From an uncultured Micrococcales bacterium (lineage in GTDB: Bacteria > Actinomycetota > Actinomycetes > Actinomycetales > Microbacteriaceae): DNA of 33,623 nt. Where the stretch lies: assembly GCA_913060985.1 (NCBI GenBank), contig CAJXTQ010000001.1, positions 1 to 33,623 on the forward strand, written 5' to 3'. This document shows, piece by piece, positions 15,391 through 22,880 of the stretch. The notes below the pieces were generated by a model. That model did no database searches, was not told where the DNA came from, and saw only the letters and a list, made by a program, of their open reading frames with translations. Made by a program: the position numbers and the translations under genes. Numbering within the stretch: the first letter of the stretch is position 1; every line of letters begins with the position of its first letter.

Positions 15391-16251
15391 GTGGTTGCGC
15401 AGACTATCGATGGTAAAGCTGTAGCCAGCGAAATAAAATCCGAGATTGCCGCAGAGGTTGCTGAACTAAAAAAGCAAGGCTTAATCCCGGGATTAGGAAC
15501 ATTGCTGGTTGGCGATGACCCTGGAAGCAAATCATATGTCGCTGGAAAGCATCGAGACTGTGCTGAGGTGGGCATTGAATCAATCAGAGTCGAGTTACCC
15601 GATAGCGCTTCGGAGGCCGACATTGCTTCCGCTATAAGCGAGCTCAACGGAGCTGACGAAGTTTCAGGTTTTATAGTCCAGTTGCCTCTTCCGAAAGCTG
15701 TAGACACAAACAAACTTCTTGAACTTATTGATCCAGAAAAAGATGCGGATGGACTGCACCCAGTGAACCTGGGGAGATTGGTGCTTAGCGGCTCAACCGA
15801 TTTGAACTCACCCCTTCCATGCACGCCTTCAGGAATTTTGGAACTGTGCAAACGCTACGGAATCGAAACTCGTGGCAGCAGGGTTGCGATTATTGGCAGA
15901 GGCATAACTGTCGGTAGACCGTTGAGTTTGATGATGTCAGGAAGGGGAGTAGACGCAACGGTTGAAGTTATTCATTCAGCATCAGGAGATACTGCAGATC
16001 TACTCTCCAGGGCCGACATTGTGGTTGCGGCTGCAGGCTCCCCACACATGATTTCAGCAGAGGATATCAAGCCAGGTGCCGCCGTATTCGATGTCGGCAT
16101 AACCCGAACCGATGATGGTTTAGTTGGTGATGTTCATCCAAACGTCTTTGAGGCTGCTGGTTTTGTATCCCCAAATCCCGGAGGAGTAGGGCCAATGACC
16201 AGGGTCATGCTCCTGAGAAACGTCCTGCAGCTGGCTAAAACTGGCTCCTGA
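15391..16251 (+). CDS. folD: methylenetetrahydrofolate dehydrogenase / methenyltetrahydrofolate cyclohydrolase
   Basis: Bifunctional enzyme taking 5,10-methylene-THF to 10-formyl-THF with NADP. Seen here: the catalytic lysine context SKSYVAGKHRDCAEVGI near residue 52, VQLPLPK near 93, KDADGLHPVNLGRL near 117, PCTPSGI near 138, and the Rossmann motif IIGRGITVGRPLSLMM near 165, where the usual Ser after GR is Gly. The length of 286 aa is normal. The GTG start at 15391 follows glyA by 3 nt with only a weak purine run, suggesting coupling. Its product feeds purN, purH and purU in this window. The 3' end overlaps convergent kynA by 17 nt. Confidence 0.97.
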   Translation: MVAQTIDGKAVASEIKSEIAAEVAELKKQGLIPGLGTLLVGDDPGSKSYVAGKHRDCAEVGIESIRVELPDSASEADIASAISELNGADEVSGFIVQLPLPKAVDTNKLLELIDPEKDADGLHPVNLGRLVLSGSTDLNSPLPCTPSGILELCKRYGIETRGSRVAIIGRGITVGRPLSLMMSGRGVDATVEVIHSASGDTADLLSRADIVVAAAGSPHMISAEDIKPGAAVFDVGITRTDDGLVGDVHPNVFEAAGFVSPNPGGVGPMTRVMLLRNVLQLAKTGS

Positions 16252-16268
16252 TTGCCCATAGATCAGGA
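16235..16268 (-). terminator. hairpin at the convergent folD/kynA junction
   Basis: TCCTGAT (16246-16252) and ATCAGGA (16262-16268) form a 7-bp stem with a 9-nt loop. Read in the kynA direction it is followed by GCCAGTTTTAG, whose TAG is the kynA stop. The folD stop codon lies in the left arm. It may terminate kynA weakly; no U-tract exists in the folD direction. Confidence 0.35.
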
Positions 16269-17059
16269 AAAGTTGGATTGAACAGGGTAGAGGATAAATA
16301 ACCAACACCACTAGACCCACCGGTTCCGATTTTTCTGCCAATGGTTCTTTCGACCATTTTCACGTGCCTGTATCGCCACTCTTGCAAACCTTCATCCAAA
16401 TCAGTCAGGGCTTCGCCGATCATGTTTGACTCAGGGTCAGTCTTGTGAAGTTCAACCAACACTTCTTGCACATCTTTATTTGGCTCCCAGGGCAAAGCTG
16501 GATCGACTTCCAAGGCAGCAGCAGGCATAGGCTTGCGCGAGTTGAAATAGATCAAAGCTGAATGCCAAACAGATCTTCTTTTCATGGCTTGCTCAACTCT
16601 TTCCCTAGCTTTGCTGCCAGCAGTCAGATGTTCACTCATTCCCATACCAGTTGACTTATCGGCTTTTGAGCCTGCCTCGTCTCGTCTTCCAAGAACCGCC
16701 TCCAGTTCTCTAAATTGGGCTGATTGAAAACCGCTGGCGGAAGAGAGCCTGTCTCTGAATGAGTTGAACTGCAAAGGGGTCATGGTTTCTAAGATGTCCA
16801 GCTGAGAAACACAGGTTTTCATGATATTTCTAACTCTGCCCAGCAATGAAAGCGAACGATGAGTGTCAGCGGACTCCAATGCTTTTTGCAAAGCCTCCAG
16901 TTCGTGAAGAATCTGTTTGAACCAGAGTTCATAAACCTGATGAATTGTTATGAAAAGCAACTCATCGTGCTCGGGACCATCGCTTAGTGGTTTTTGTAGT
17001 TGGAGTAATTCATCCACCTTCAGGTAGGAGATGTAGGTGAGGTGCTTATCCGCTGTCAT
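16235..17059 (-). CDS. kynA: tryptophan 2,3-dioxygenase
   Basis: Heme enzyme that opens the indole ring of L-tryptophan to N-formylkynurenine. TIHQVYELWFKQ holds the distal histidine near residue 39. SGFQSAQFRELEAVLG near 115 contains the substrate-carboxylate arginine. EWRYRHVKMVERTIGRKIG near 235 has the proximal heme-ligand histidine, followed by GTGGSSGVGYL. The 274-aa length fits bacterial enzymes. The start codon overlaps the kynU stop by 4 nt (ATGA), so the pair is one operon transcribed from kynU. A kynurenine formamidase gene, which would link the two steps, is absent from the window. Confidence 0.96.
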   Translation of the reverse strand: MTADKHLTYISYLKVDELLQLQKPLSDGPEHDELLFITIHQVYELWFKQILHELEALQKALESADTHRSLSLLGRVRNIMKTCVSQLDILETMTPLQFNSFRDRLSSASGFQSAQFRELEAVLGRRDEAGSKADKSTGMGMSEHLTAGSKARERVEQAMKRRSVWHSALIYFNSRKPMPAAALEVDPALPWEPNKDVQEVLVELHKTDPESNMIGEALTDLDEGLQEWRYRHVKMVERTIGRKIGTGGSSGVGYLSSTLFNPTFPDLWAIRSQF

Positions 17060-18363
17060 GTCACTCGACTTCCGCTTTGTTGGACAGTTTTGTATTCCCC
17101 CGAAGAGACCAGGTCGTTCAACCTGGAGAACCCGTTATAGACATCCATGTATGAGTTCGTAAGTGGCGAGATTGACAGCCTGATTGCATTTGGCTCCCTG
17201 TAATCCGGGATAACTTTGCTTATCACCCGCATAGCGTGGGCTATTTGTTTTGCCTCTGGATGGGTGATGATGATGTGACCACCACGCTTCTCCCAGTCTC
17301 TAGGGGTCCCCAGTTCAAATCCAGCGGGGGCCAGCCAGGTGTCGAATAGCTCAATCATCAAAGCAGTCCCTATGGCAGCCTTGCGCTCTATGTTTTCAAT
17401 TCCAGCTTGCTCAATCATTTTGTAGCTGACTTCCACAGCTTTTATTCCAGCTATCGGTGGAGATGCAATTTGGAATTTGCGCATTGTGTCAGCCGGCTCG
17501 AATTCAGGACCCATGGCAAACTGGTCGGCTTGGGCGAACCAGCCTTGAATGGGAACATTCAACTGCTTTTGCAGATCTTTTCTAATGAAAAGCCAAGCGG
17601 GGGAGCCGGGTCCGCTGTTTCCGTATTTGTAGGTGCAACCAACAGCCAGATCTATTTCGTTTTGGTCAAAATTCAGCTGAATACTTCCGCCAGCGTGAGA
17701 GCAGTCCCAGACCACCATGATTCCAAATTTCTTTGCAAGACGATTGATCTCAAGCATTGGCTGACGCGCCCCGCTTCTGTAGTTCACGGCTTGCAGGGTC
17801 AGAAGAGAAACATCTTCAGATAGGAATTTCTCGAGTTCCTTAGGTTCAATCATTTCCATTTTGCTGTCAAACTCAACAGCACCTGGTCCACCAGACCCAT
17901 CAGTGTCCAGCGTTATTAGCTTTAGATCAAACTGCTTTGCAATACCCTGCATTATGTAGCGGTCAGTTGGAAAGTTTGAGCTATCAACGATGATTGTTTT
18001 TCTTGCCGGGTTTTTTCTAACAACCGCAACACAAAGTTGATAGAAGTTCACACTGGTTGTGTCGCAAACCAAAGTCTGCCCAGCTTCGACCCCAAGAATT
18101 GATCGACCCAGCAGATCTCCTGCGGTTTGGGCGTTATCTATCCAATCGGCCCAACCGTCTACCAGCTTCGCACCCCACTCCTCTGTCAGAAAAGAGTTCA
18201 TCTTCGAGATGGTTTCTTTTGGGGGTCTGCCAAGTGAGTTGCCATCCAAGTAACAGAGTTCTTCATCTGGTCGGTAGAACATCTCTGGATAATTTTTGAG
18301 CGGGTCTTCTCGGTCTAGCTTTTGAACAAGTTCGAGAGTTATTGGTGAATCGAAAAACTTCAT
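17056..18363 (-). CDS. kynU: kynureninase
   Basis: PLP enzyme that cleaves kynurenine to anthranilate and alanine (or 3-hydroxykynurenine to 3-hydroxyanthranilate). Aspartate-aminotransferase fold: YLDGNSLGRPP near residue 38, VWDCSHAGGSIQLN near 217, and the PLP lysine in VGCTYKYGNSGPGSPAW near 243. At 435 aa it is slightly longer than the common ~415. The ATG at 18363 has no Shine-Dalgarno, but TATCCT ends 6 nt upstream. It starts 15 nt after the ABC exporter gene on the same strand. With kynA it could yield anthranilate from tryptophan. No kynurenine 3-monooxygenase or downstream genes are present here. Confidence 0.95.
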   Translation of the reverse strand: MKFFDSPITLELVQKLDREDPLKNYPEMFYRPDEELCYLDGNSLGRPPKETISKMNSFLTEEWGAKLVDGWADWIDNAQTAGDLLGRSILGVEAGQTLVCDTTSVNFYQLCVAVVRKNPARKTIIVDSSNFPTDRYIMQGIAKQFDLKLITLDTDGSGGPGAVEFDSKMEMIEPKELEKFLSEDVSLLTLQAVNYRSGARQPMLEINRLAKKFGIMVVWDCSHAGGSIQLNFDQNEIDLAVGCTYKYGNSGPGSPAWLFIRKDLQKQLNVPIQGWFAQADQFAMGPEFEPADTMRKFQIASPPIAGIKAVEVSYKMIEQAGIENIERKAAIGTALMIELFDTWLAPAGFELGTPRDWEKRGGHIIITHPEAKQIAHAMRVISKVIPDYREPNAIRLSISPLTNSYMDVYNGFSRLNDLVSSGEYKTVQQSGSRVT

Positions 18364-18369
18364 CTGTTC

Positions 18370-18375
18370 AGGATA
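18370..18375 (-). promoter_or_regulatory. -10 element of leaderless kynU promoter
   Basis: On the minus strand TATCCT ends 6 nt before the kynU ATG (spacer GAACAG). It lies in the 15-nt gap after the ABC exporter stop codon, so kynUA can be transcribed on its own as well as by read-through. Confidence 0.55.
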
Positions 18376-18378
18376 TTG

Positions 18379-20145
18379 CTAAACAAGCAATTGATGTTTC
18401 GCAAGGTCTTGATAAAGCGGGGTTGATTCCAATAATTCAGCGTGGGTGCCCTGACCGATAATTTCCCCATTCTGATAAACGATGATCAAATCGCTATCCA
18501 CAACAGTTGAAAGTCGGTGAGCAATTACCAGCATTGTTCGGTTTTCGCCGACGACCTCGATTGCTTCACGCATTCTCTGCTCATTCAAACCATCCAGACT
18601 GGAGGTGGATTCGTCTAGTAGCAGTATCGGCGGGGTTGAGAGGAGTGCGCGGGCTATTGCGAGACGTTGTTTTTCTCCCCCCGAGAGCATGATTCCGTCC
18701 TCACCCACTTGAGCGTCTAGTCCTCTTGAGTCCCTGTTCAGAACATCTGAAAGATTTACACGATCAAGAACATTGATTAATTCCTCATCAGTCGCAAGCT
18801 CTTTACCCAGCAAGAGGTTGTCCCTTAGAGACCCTGCCAAAACCGGGGCATCCTGTTCGACGTAACCAATTTCTTCTCTCAGGGTGGCCCTTGAAAATGC
18901 CGTGACCGGCTGGCCATCCATCAAAATTTGACCCTCTGTTGGCTCATAGAATCTTTCAATCAGAGCAAACGTTGTTGACTTGCCGGCTCCTGAAGGTCCA
19001 ACCAGGGCAACCCTTTGCCCTCGCTTGATTTTGAAATTAATGTTCTTAAGAACTGGTTTTGATTCATCTCCAGGATATTGAAACCCAACATTTTCAAATT
19101 CAATTGCTATGTCGGTCTTTGGAGATCGCTGGATGACTTCTTCAATCTCCTCGTCGGGCAGCGCCATGATCTCCTGAATTCTTGCCAAGGCCCCAAGGGC
19201 ACTCATAACAGAGCTATAAGCGCCGAATGCCTGCAACAGCGGACCCACCAGGAAGAACAGCAGAATCACGAATGTGACCAGACTCGCAATATCGGTCTCT
19301 CCTGAAGCAACTCGCAACCCGCCTACGCCAATCACTACTATGAAGGCGATATTTAGAGATAGCTGGGCGATTGGTGCCACAACTGCGCTCAGTGACGCAA
19401 TCTTTACCCCTTGGTCGTATGCCGCCGTTGCCTCTTTGTAGATGGCTTCGCTTTCACGCTTTTCAGCTCTTGCCGCGCGGATTGTCCTGATGGCGCTCAG
19501 GGCTCTCTCTACGCTAGAGCTCATTTCCCCGACTCGCTGCTGAGCCTGAGTGGTTGCATATCTAATCCGACGTCCAGCAATAGAGATTCCAATTATTGAA
19601 AAGGCGAGGACGGCCAAAGTGGCAATCAGCAGCGGAGCATCAATTACTGCCATTGCGATCAGCGCACCGAGAAACAAAAAAGCTCCGCCGACTGCTTCGA
19701 CCAAACCTTGGGTCAAAACGGCTCTAAGCAAAGTTGAGTCACTGCCAGCCCGCGAGACCATATCCCCAATTCGTCGCTGGTCGTATTCATAAATAGGAAG
19801 TCTTAGAAGCTTTGCAATCAGCTGTTTTCTGGTGTTTAGAACCACAGCCTCACCGGTTCGAGCAAGTAAAAAATACTGAAGGCCCGAAAAACCGGCGGAG
19901 AGAAATATCAGCAATACCAGAATCGTCGCTAGCTGAAAAATTTCTTGCTGCTGTTCAACCGCACTGATGACCTGACCCACCATTACGGGCTGAGCGAGTG
20001 AGAGGCCAGCCCCGATGATGCTTAGCACCATTGCGATAATCACCGGTGTTTTCTCTGCGGTGATGTAGGGGACTAGTTCTTTGAAGCTTGCCCTTGGGCC
20101 TTTGTATTCTCGAGACCGCGGGTTGTTCTCGTTTGGATTGCTCAC
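18379..20145 (-). CDS. ABC exporter half-transporter, homodimer type (MsbA/LmrA-like)
   Basis: Membrane domain with six predicted helices (residues ~35-320), then a nucleotide-binding domain with all catalytic motifs canonical: Walker A GPSGAGKST near residue 385, signature LSGGEKQRLAIARA near 491, Walker B ILLLDESTSSLD near 515 with the catalytic Glu, and H-loop IAHRLST. This contrasts with the degenerate heterodimeric pair at 6105-9670 and suggests a homodimer. The start is GTG at 20145, with TAGGCT ending 6 nt upstream and only CAGAGG between, so a leaderless start is likely. Substrate unknown. Lying upstream of kynUA on the same strand, it might export a related metabolite, but nothing in the sequence shows this. 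Confidence 0.92.
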   Translation of the reverse strand: MSNPNENNPRSREYKGPRASFKELVPYITAEKTPVIIAMVLSIIGAGLSLAQPVMVGQVISAVEQQQEIFQLATILVLLIFLSAGFSGLQYFLLARTGEAVVLNTRKQLIAKLLRLPIYEYDQRRIGDMVSRAGSDSTLLRAVLTQGLVEAVGGAFLFLGALIAMAVIDAPLLIATLAVLAFSIIGISIAGRRIRYATTQAQQRVGEMSSSVERALSAIRTIRAARAEKRESEAIYKEATAAYDQGVKIASLSAVVAPIAQLSLNIAFIVVIGVGGLRVASGETDIASLVTFVILLFFLVGPLLQAFGAYSSVMSALGALARIQEIMALPDEEIEEVIQRSPKTDIAIEFENVGFQYPGDESKPVLKNINFKIKRGQRVALVGPSGAGKSTTFALIERFYEPTEGQILMDGQPVTAFSRATLREEIGYVEQDAPVLAGSLRDNLLLGKELATDEELINVLDRVNLSDVLNRDSRGLDAQVGEDGIMLSGGEKQRLAIARALLSTPPILLLDESTSSLDGLNEQRMREAIEVVGENRTMLVIAHRLSTVVDSDLIIVYQNGEIIGQGTHAELLESTPLYQDLAKHQLLV

Positions 20146-20151
20146 CCTCTG

Positions 20152-20169
20152 AGCCTAAGCCAATTAGGC
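20152..20169 (-). promoter_or_regulatory. -10 element within an inverted repeat upstream of the ABC exporter gene
   Basis: On the minus strand TAGGCT (20152-20157) ends 6 nt before the GTG start. It overlaps one arm of a perfect 6-bp inverted repeat, GCCTAA (20153-20158) with TTAGGC (20164-20169), 5-nt spacer. The repeat could be an operator or a short hairpin ending the upstream riboflavin operon. Confidence 0.45.
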
Positions 20170-20200
20170 CACCTGAGGTTTCAGTTTCTCTGTGGGCGAG

Positions 20201-20575
20201 CTAGTACAAAACCGCAAGCGTAATGTTGGCGATTGTCAATAGACCAATTGAACCAAAAACAGCTGGGTTCACAGTTGGTTTCTTTCTATAGATCAGAACT
20301 AGGGCAAGAATTGCAATAATCACAGCGGTCTTTGCACCAATAAGCGCATGGTTTACCTCAAAGCCGATTATCGAAGCCCTGTACTCAGCAACTCCGGTCA
20401 AGATCAATCCGGTTATGAACATGGTCCAGGCTCCATGGTTCATCGCTGGGACAATTCGAGCCTCTTTGGTCCGCATTGCCTTCATTTGGGTTAGGAATCC
20501 ACCAAGTAGGGCACCGATTCCAATGAAGTGCAGGATGAGGGTGATATTTCTTACTACTTCAACTGTTAATTCCAT
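20201..20575 (-). CDS. small four-helix membrane protein of unknown function
   Basis: A 124-aa hydrophobic protein with four predicted membrane segments (about residues 8-28, 46-63, 74-95 and 104-123) joined by short charged loops (MKAMRTKEAR, YRKKPTVNP). I do not recognise a named family; conserved-looking polar residues in membranes include His16 and His47. The ATG at 20575 has a strong Shine-Dalgarno, GGAGG at 20580-20584 on the minus strand. It lies 30 nt after ribH, so it is probably the last gene of the FMN-riboswitch-controlled riboflavin operon. A link to flavin handling is position-based inference only. Confidence 0.75.
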   Translation of the reverse strand: MELTVEVVRNITLILHFIGIGALLGGFLTQMKAMRTKEARIVPAMNHGAWTMFITGLILTGVAEYRASIIGFEVNHALIGAKTAVIIAILALVLIYRKKPTVNPAVFGSIGLLTIANITLAVLY

Positions 20576-20605
20576 TTTTCCTCCAGTGCTTTCAAGCTTA
20601 GGAGA

Positions 20606-21058
20606 TTATTTGAAATCCAATGCCATTTTCAGAGCTGCATAGGTTGATTCGACGCCTTTGTTGTCACCGTCATCCTGGGCTCTTTCCAAGGCTTGCTGCT
20701 CGTTTTCGACAGTCAGCAGACCAAACCCAATCGGAGTTTGGGAATCCAGCATGACTCTCACAAGCCCGTCAGTCGCTGCATTGCAAACGTAGTCAAAATG
20801 AGGTGTGTCGCCCCTAATCACAACTCCGAGCGCAATCACTGCGTCATTCTCACCGACCAGCTTGCTGGCCGCCAGAGGTAGTTCAAAAGCTCCGGGAACT
20901 GAGTGAAATTCGAATTTTTCGCATCCGGTCTCGCCTAACGCTCGCTTTGTGCCAGCAATTAGACCGTCAATAATCTGTTGATGCCAGCTCGCGTAAACAA
21001 CTGCTACCTTCAGCGCAGAAGCGTCAAGCTTGAAATCTGGAGAACCTTCACCGCTCAT
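20606..21058 (-). CDS. ribH: 6,7-dimethyl-8-ribityllumazine synthase
   Basis: Condenses the pyrimidine intermediate with 3,4-dihydroxy-2-butanone 4-phosphate to give lumazine, the penultimate riboflavin step; family members form icosahedral or pentameric shells. Seen: VVYASWHQQIIDGL near residue 20 (ribityl pocket), SVPGAFELPLAA near 53, GVVIRGDTPHFDYVC near 78 with the catalytic histidine, and PIGFGLLTVEN near 108. The length of 150 aa is typical. Its ATG overlaps the ribBA stop by 4 nt (ATGA), indicating translational coupling in the operon. Confidence 0.97.
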   Translation of the reverse strand: MSGEGSPDFKLDASALKVAVVYASWHQQIIDGLIAGTKRALGETGCEKFEFHSVPGAFELPLAASKLVGENDAVIALGVVIRGDTPHFDYVCNAATDGLVRVMLDSQTPIGFGLLTVENEQQALERAQDDGDNKGVESTYAALKMALDFK

Positions 21059-22287
21059 TTATCTGCTTCGGGAATCATGTGCCCCATGCGATCACGCTTG
21101 GTGTCAAGATACCCCTGATTCTCTTCGCTTACTCCAACAATTAGCGGTGAGATCTCTGTAATCTCAATCCCTGCATCCTCCAGGAACTTCTTTTTCTCGG
21201 GGTTGTTGGTCATCAGTCGAACGCTTTCAACTCCAAGGTCTCTCAACATCTCTACGGCCGCTCCGTATTCACGGGCTTCACTTGGAAAACCAAGGGCAAG
21301 GTTGGCATCGACGGTGTCCATGCCCTGCTCTTGCAGAGCGTAGGCTTTCAATTTATTCAAAAGACCAATTCCGCGTCCCTCTTGGCCACGAAGGTATAAA
21401 ACGACTCCACCCTCTGGGTCCTGCTGAATCTTTTCTAAAGCTGCATCCAGTTGTGGACCGCATTCACACTTCAGCGAACCAAATGCCTCGCCGGTGATGC
21501 ACTCAGAGTGAAGTCTTACCAAAACATCTTTTTTTCCAGGATTTCCTGCAATCAATGCAACGTGATCCGCTGTTGTTCGCGCATCGTAGTAACCACGAAC
21601 TTTGAATTCTCCCCACTTCGTCGGAATTAGGGTTTCTGCCTCCAAACGGATTCGATTTGATGTTGCAGTCTCTCCGTTTGCTCTCTGGCGCATGTAGTCG
21701 CTGAGCTCATGAATATTCGTCATGCTTAGGTCAAACCGCTCTGCCATCGAAAAAAGTTCCGGAACCCGCATCATGGTTCCATCATCATTGACCATTTCAG
21801 CCATTAAACCGACCTGTTGAAGTCCAGCAAGCCGCAAAAGATCGATAGCAGCTTCGGTGTGGCCAGGCCTTTCCAGCACTCCTCCGGGCTTAGCTCGGAG
21901 TGGGAGCACGTGCCCTGGGCGGATTAGAGATGAAGGTGTTGAATCGGGGTTGGCTAAAACGTTTGCGGTGTGGGCGCGCTCGGCAGCCGAGATGCCGGTT
22001 GATGCTCGATCTGATGCATCCACGCTAACTGTGTAATTAGTTTGGTGCGGATCCTCGTTGTTTTGCCACATCACTGGAAGGTCCAACTGGTTTGCTCGGT
22101 TTTCAGTCATAGGAGCGCACAGGTAGCCGCTGGTGTAGCGGACCATCCAGGCCACCCACTCCGGAGTTGCAAGTTCGGCAGCAATAATTGCGTCTCCCTC
22201 ATTTTCGCGAGACTCATCGTCAGTAACCAGCACTGGCTTACCTGCCCTGAGGTCCTCCAGCACTTTCTCAATTGGGCTAAAAATCAT
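21055..22287 (-). CDS. ribBA: bifunctional 3,4-dihydroxy-2-butanone-4-phosphate synthase / GTP cyclohydrolase II
   Basis: Supplies both precursors of riboflavin. The N-terminal DHBP synthase (residues ~1-200) has DDESRENEGDAIIAAE and RPGHVLPLRAKPGGVLERPG. The C-terminal GTP cyclohydrolase II (residues ~205-395) has the three zinc cysteines in RLHSECITGEAFGSLKCECG and the catalytic LRGQEGRGIGL. Both active sites look intact, so it is a true bifunctional enzyme. It overlaps ribE and ribH by 4 nt each (ATGA). The length of 410 aa is normal. Confidence 0.97.
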   Translation of the reverse strand: MIFSPIEKVLEDLRAGKPVLVTDDESRENEGDAIIAAELATPEWVAWMVRYTSGYLCAPMTENRANQLDLPVMWQNNEDPHQTNYTVSVDASDRASTGISAAERAHTANVLANPDSTPSSLIRPGHVLPLRAKPGGVLERPGHTEAAIDLLRLAGLQQVGLMAEMVNDDGTMMRVPELFSMAERFDLSMTNIHELSDYMRQRANGETATSNRIRLEAETLIPTKWGEFKVRGYYDARTTADHVALIAGNPGKKDVLVRLHSECITGEAFGSLKCECGPQLDAALEKIQQDPEGGVVLYLRGQEGRGIGLLNKLKAYALQEQGMDTVDANLALGFPSEAREYGAAVEMLRDLGVESVRLMTNNPEKKKFLEDAGIEITEISPLIVGVSEENQGYLDTKRDRMGHMIPEADK

Positions 22288-22880
22288 CCCTGTCTTGCTT
22301 CCATTAGTCGTTCGATGTGTTTGGCCATCACATCAACTTCGACATTGATCAGATCACCCGGTTTTTTGTAGCCAAGGGTTGTAACCTCGAGAGTTTCCGG
22401 AATCAGGCTCAGCCCAATGACATTTCCATCAATCTCATTCACCGTCAGCGAGATTCCATCAAAGGTAATTGATCCCTTCATGACCACGTATTTCATCAAA
22501 TGCTCCGGGATGCTGATTCGAACCCAGTCCCAGTTATCGCTTTTCTCTCTGGAGACAAACTCGCCAACACCATCTACGTGACCCTGAACAACGTGACCGC
22601 CAAATCTGGTTGCGGCTGTCATCGCTCTCTCGAGGTTTACCTTCTGACCGACTTCTACTCTTTGTAATCCGCTAAGCCTGATCGTTTCGTGCATCACATC
22701 GGCGGTGAAGGAATTGTCATCGATTTCAATCGCTGTTAGACAGGTCCCAGAAACCGATATTGACTCGCCTCGCTTTAGATCTTCAAGCACTTTTTTTCCA
22801 GAGATTGTGAGCCTTACGGCATCTGGCTGAGTCTCGATTGCGGTTATCTCACCAAGTTCTTCGATGATTCCTGTGAACAT
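22284..22880 (-). CDS. ribE: riboflavin synthase, alpha chain
   Basis: Dismutates two lumazine molecules into riboflavin and the pyrimidine precursor. Two lumazine-binding barrel repeats are visible: residues 1-~95 (MFTGIIEELGEI, GESISVSGTCLTAIEI) and ~96-190 (GGHVVQGHVDGVGEFVS, GSITFDGISLTVNEID). The start is placed at ATG 22880, which gives the canonical MFTGIIEE, overlaps the ribD stop by 1 nt (TGATG) and has AGGAG 6 nt upstream. A GTG one codon earlier is less well spaced. 198 aa. Confidence 0.96.
   Translation of the reverse strand: MFTGIIEELGEITAIETQPDAVRLTISGKKVLEDLKRGESISVSGTCLTAIEIDDNSFTADVMHETIRLSGLQRVEVGQKVNLERAMTAATRFGGHVVQGHVDGVGEFVSREKSDNWDWVRISIPEHLMKYVVMKGSITFDGISLTVNEIDGNVIGLSLIPETLEVTTLGYKKPGDLINVEVDVMAKHIERLMEARQG

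Noticed and set aside
16230..16247. Direct repeat CTGGCT-AAAA-CTGGCT as an attachment site
   Set aside because: Too short, inside the folD 3' coding end, and no integrase or foreign DNA nearby.
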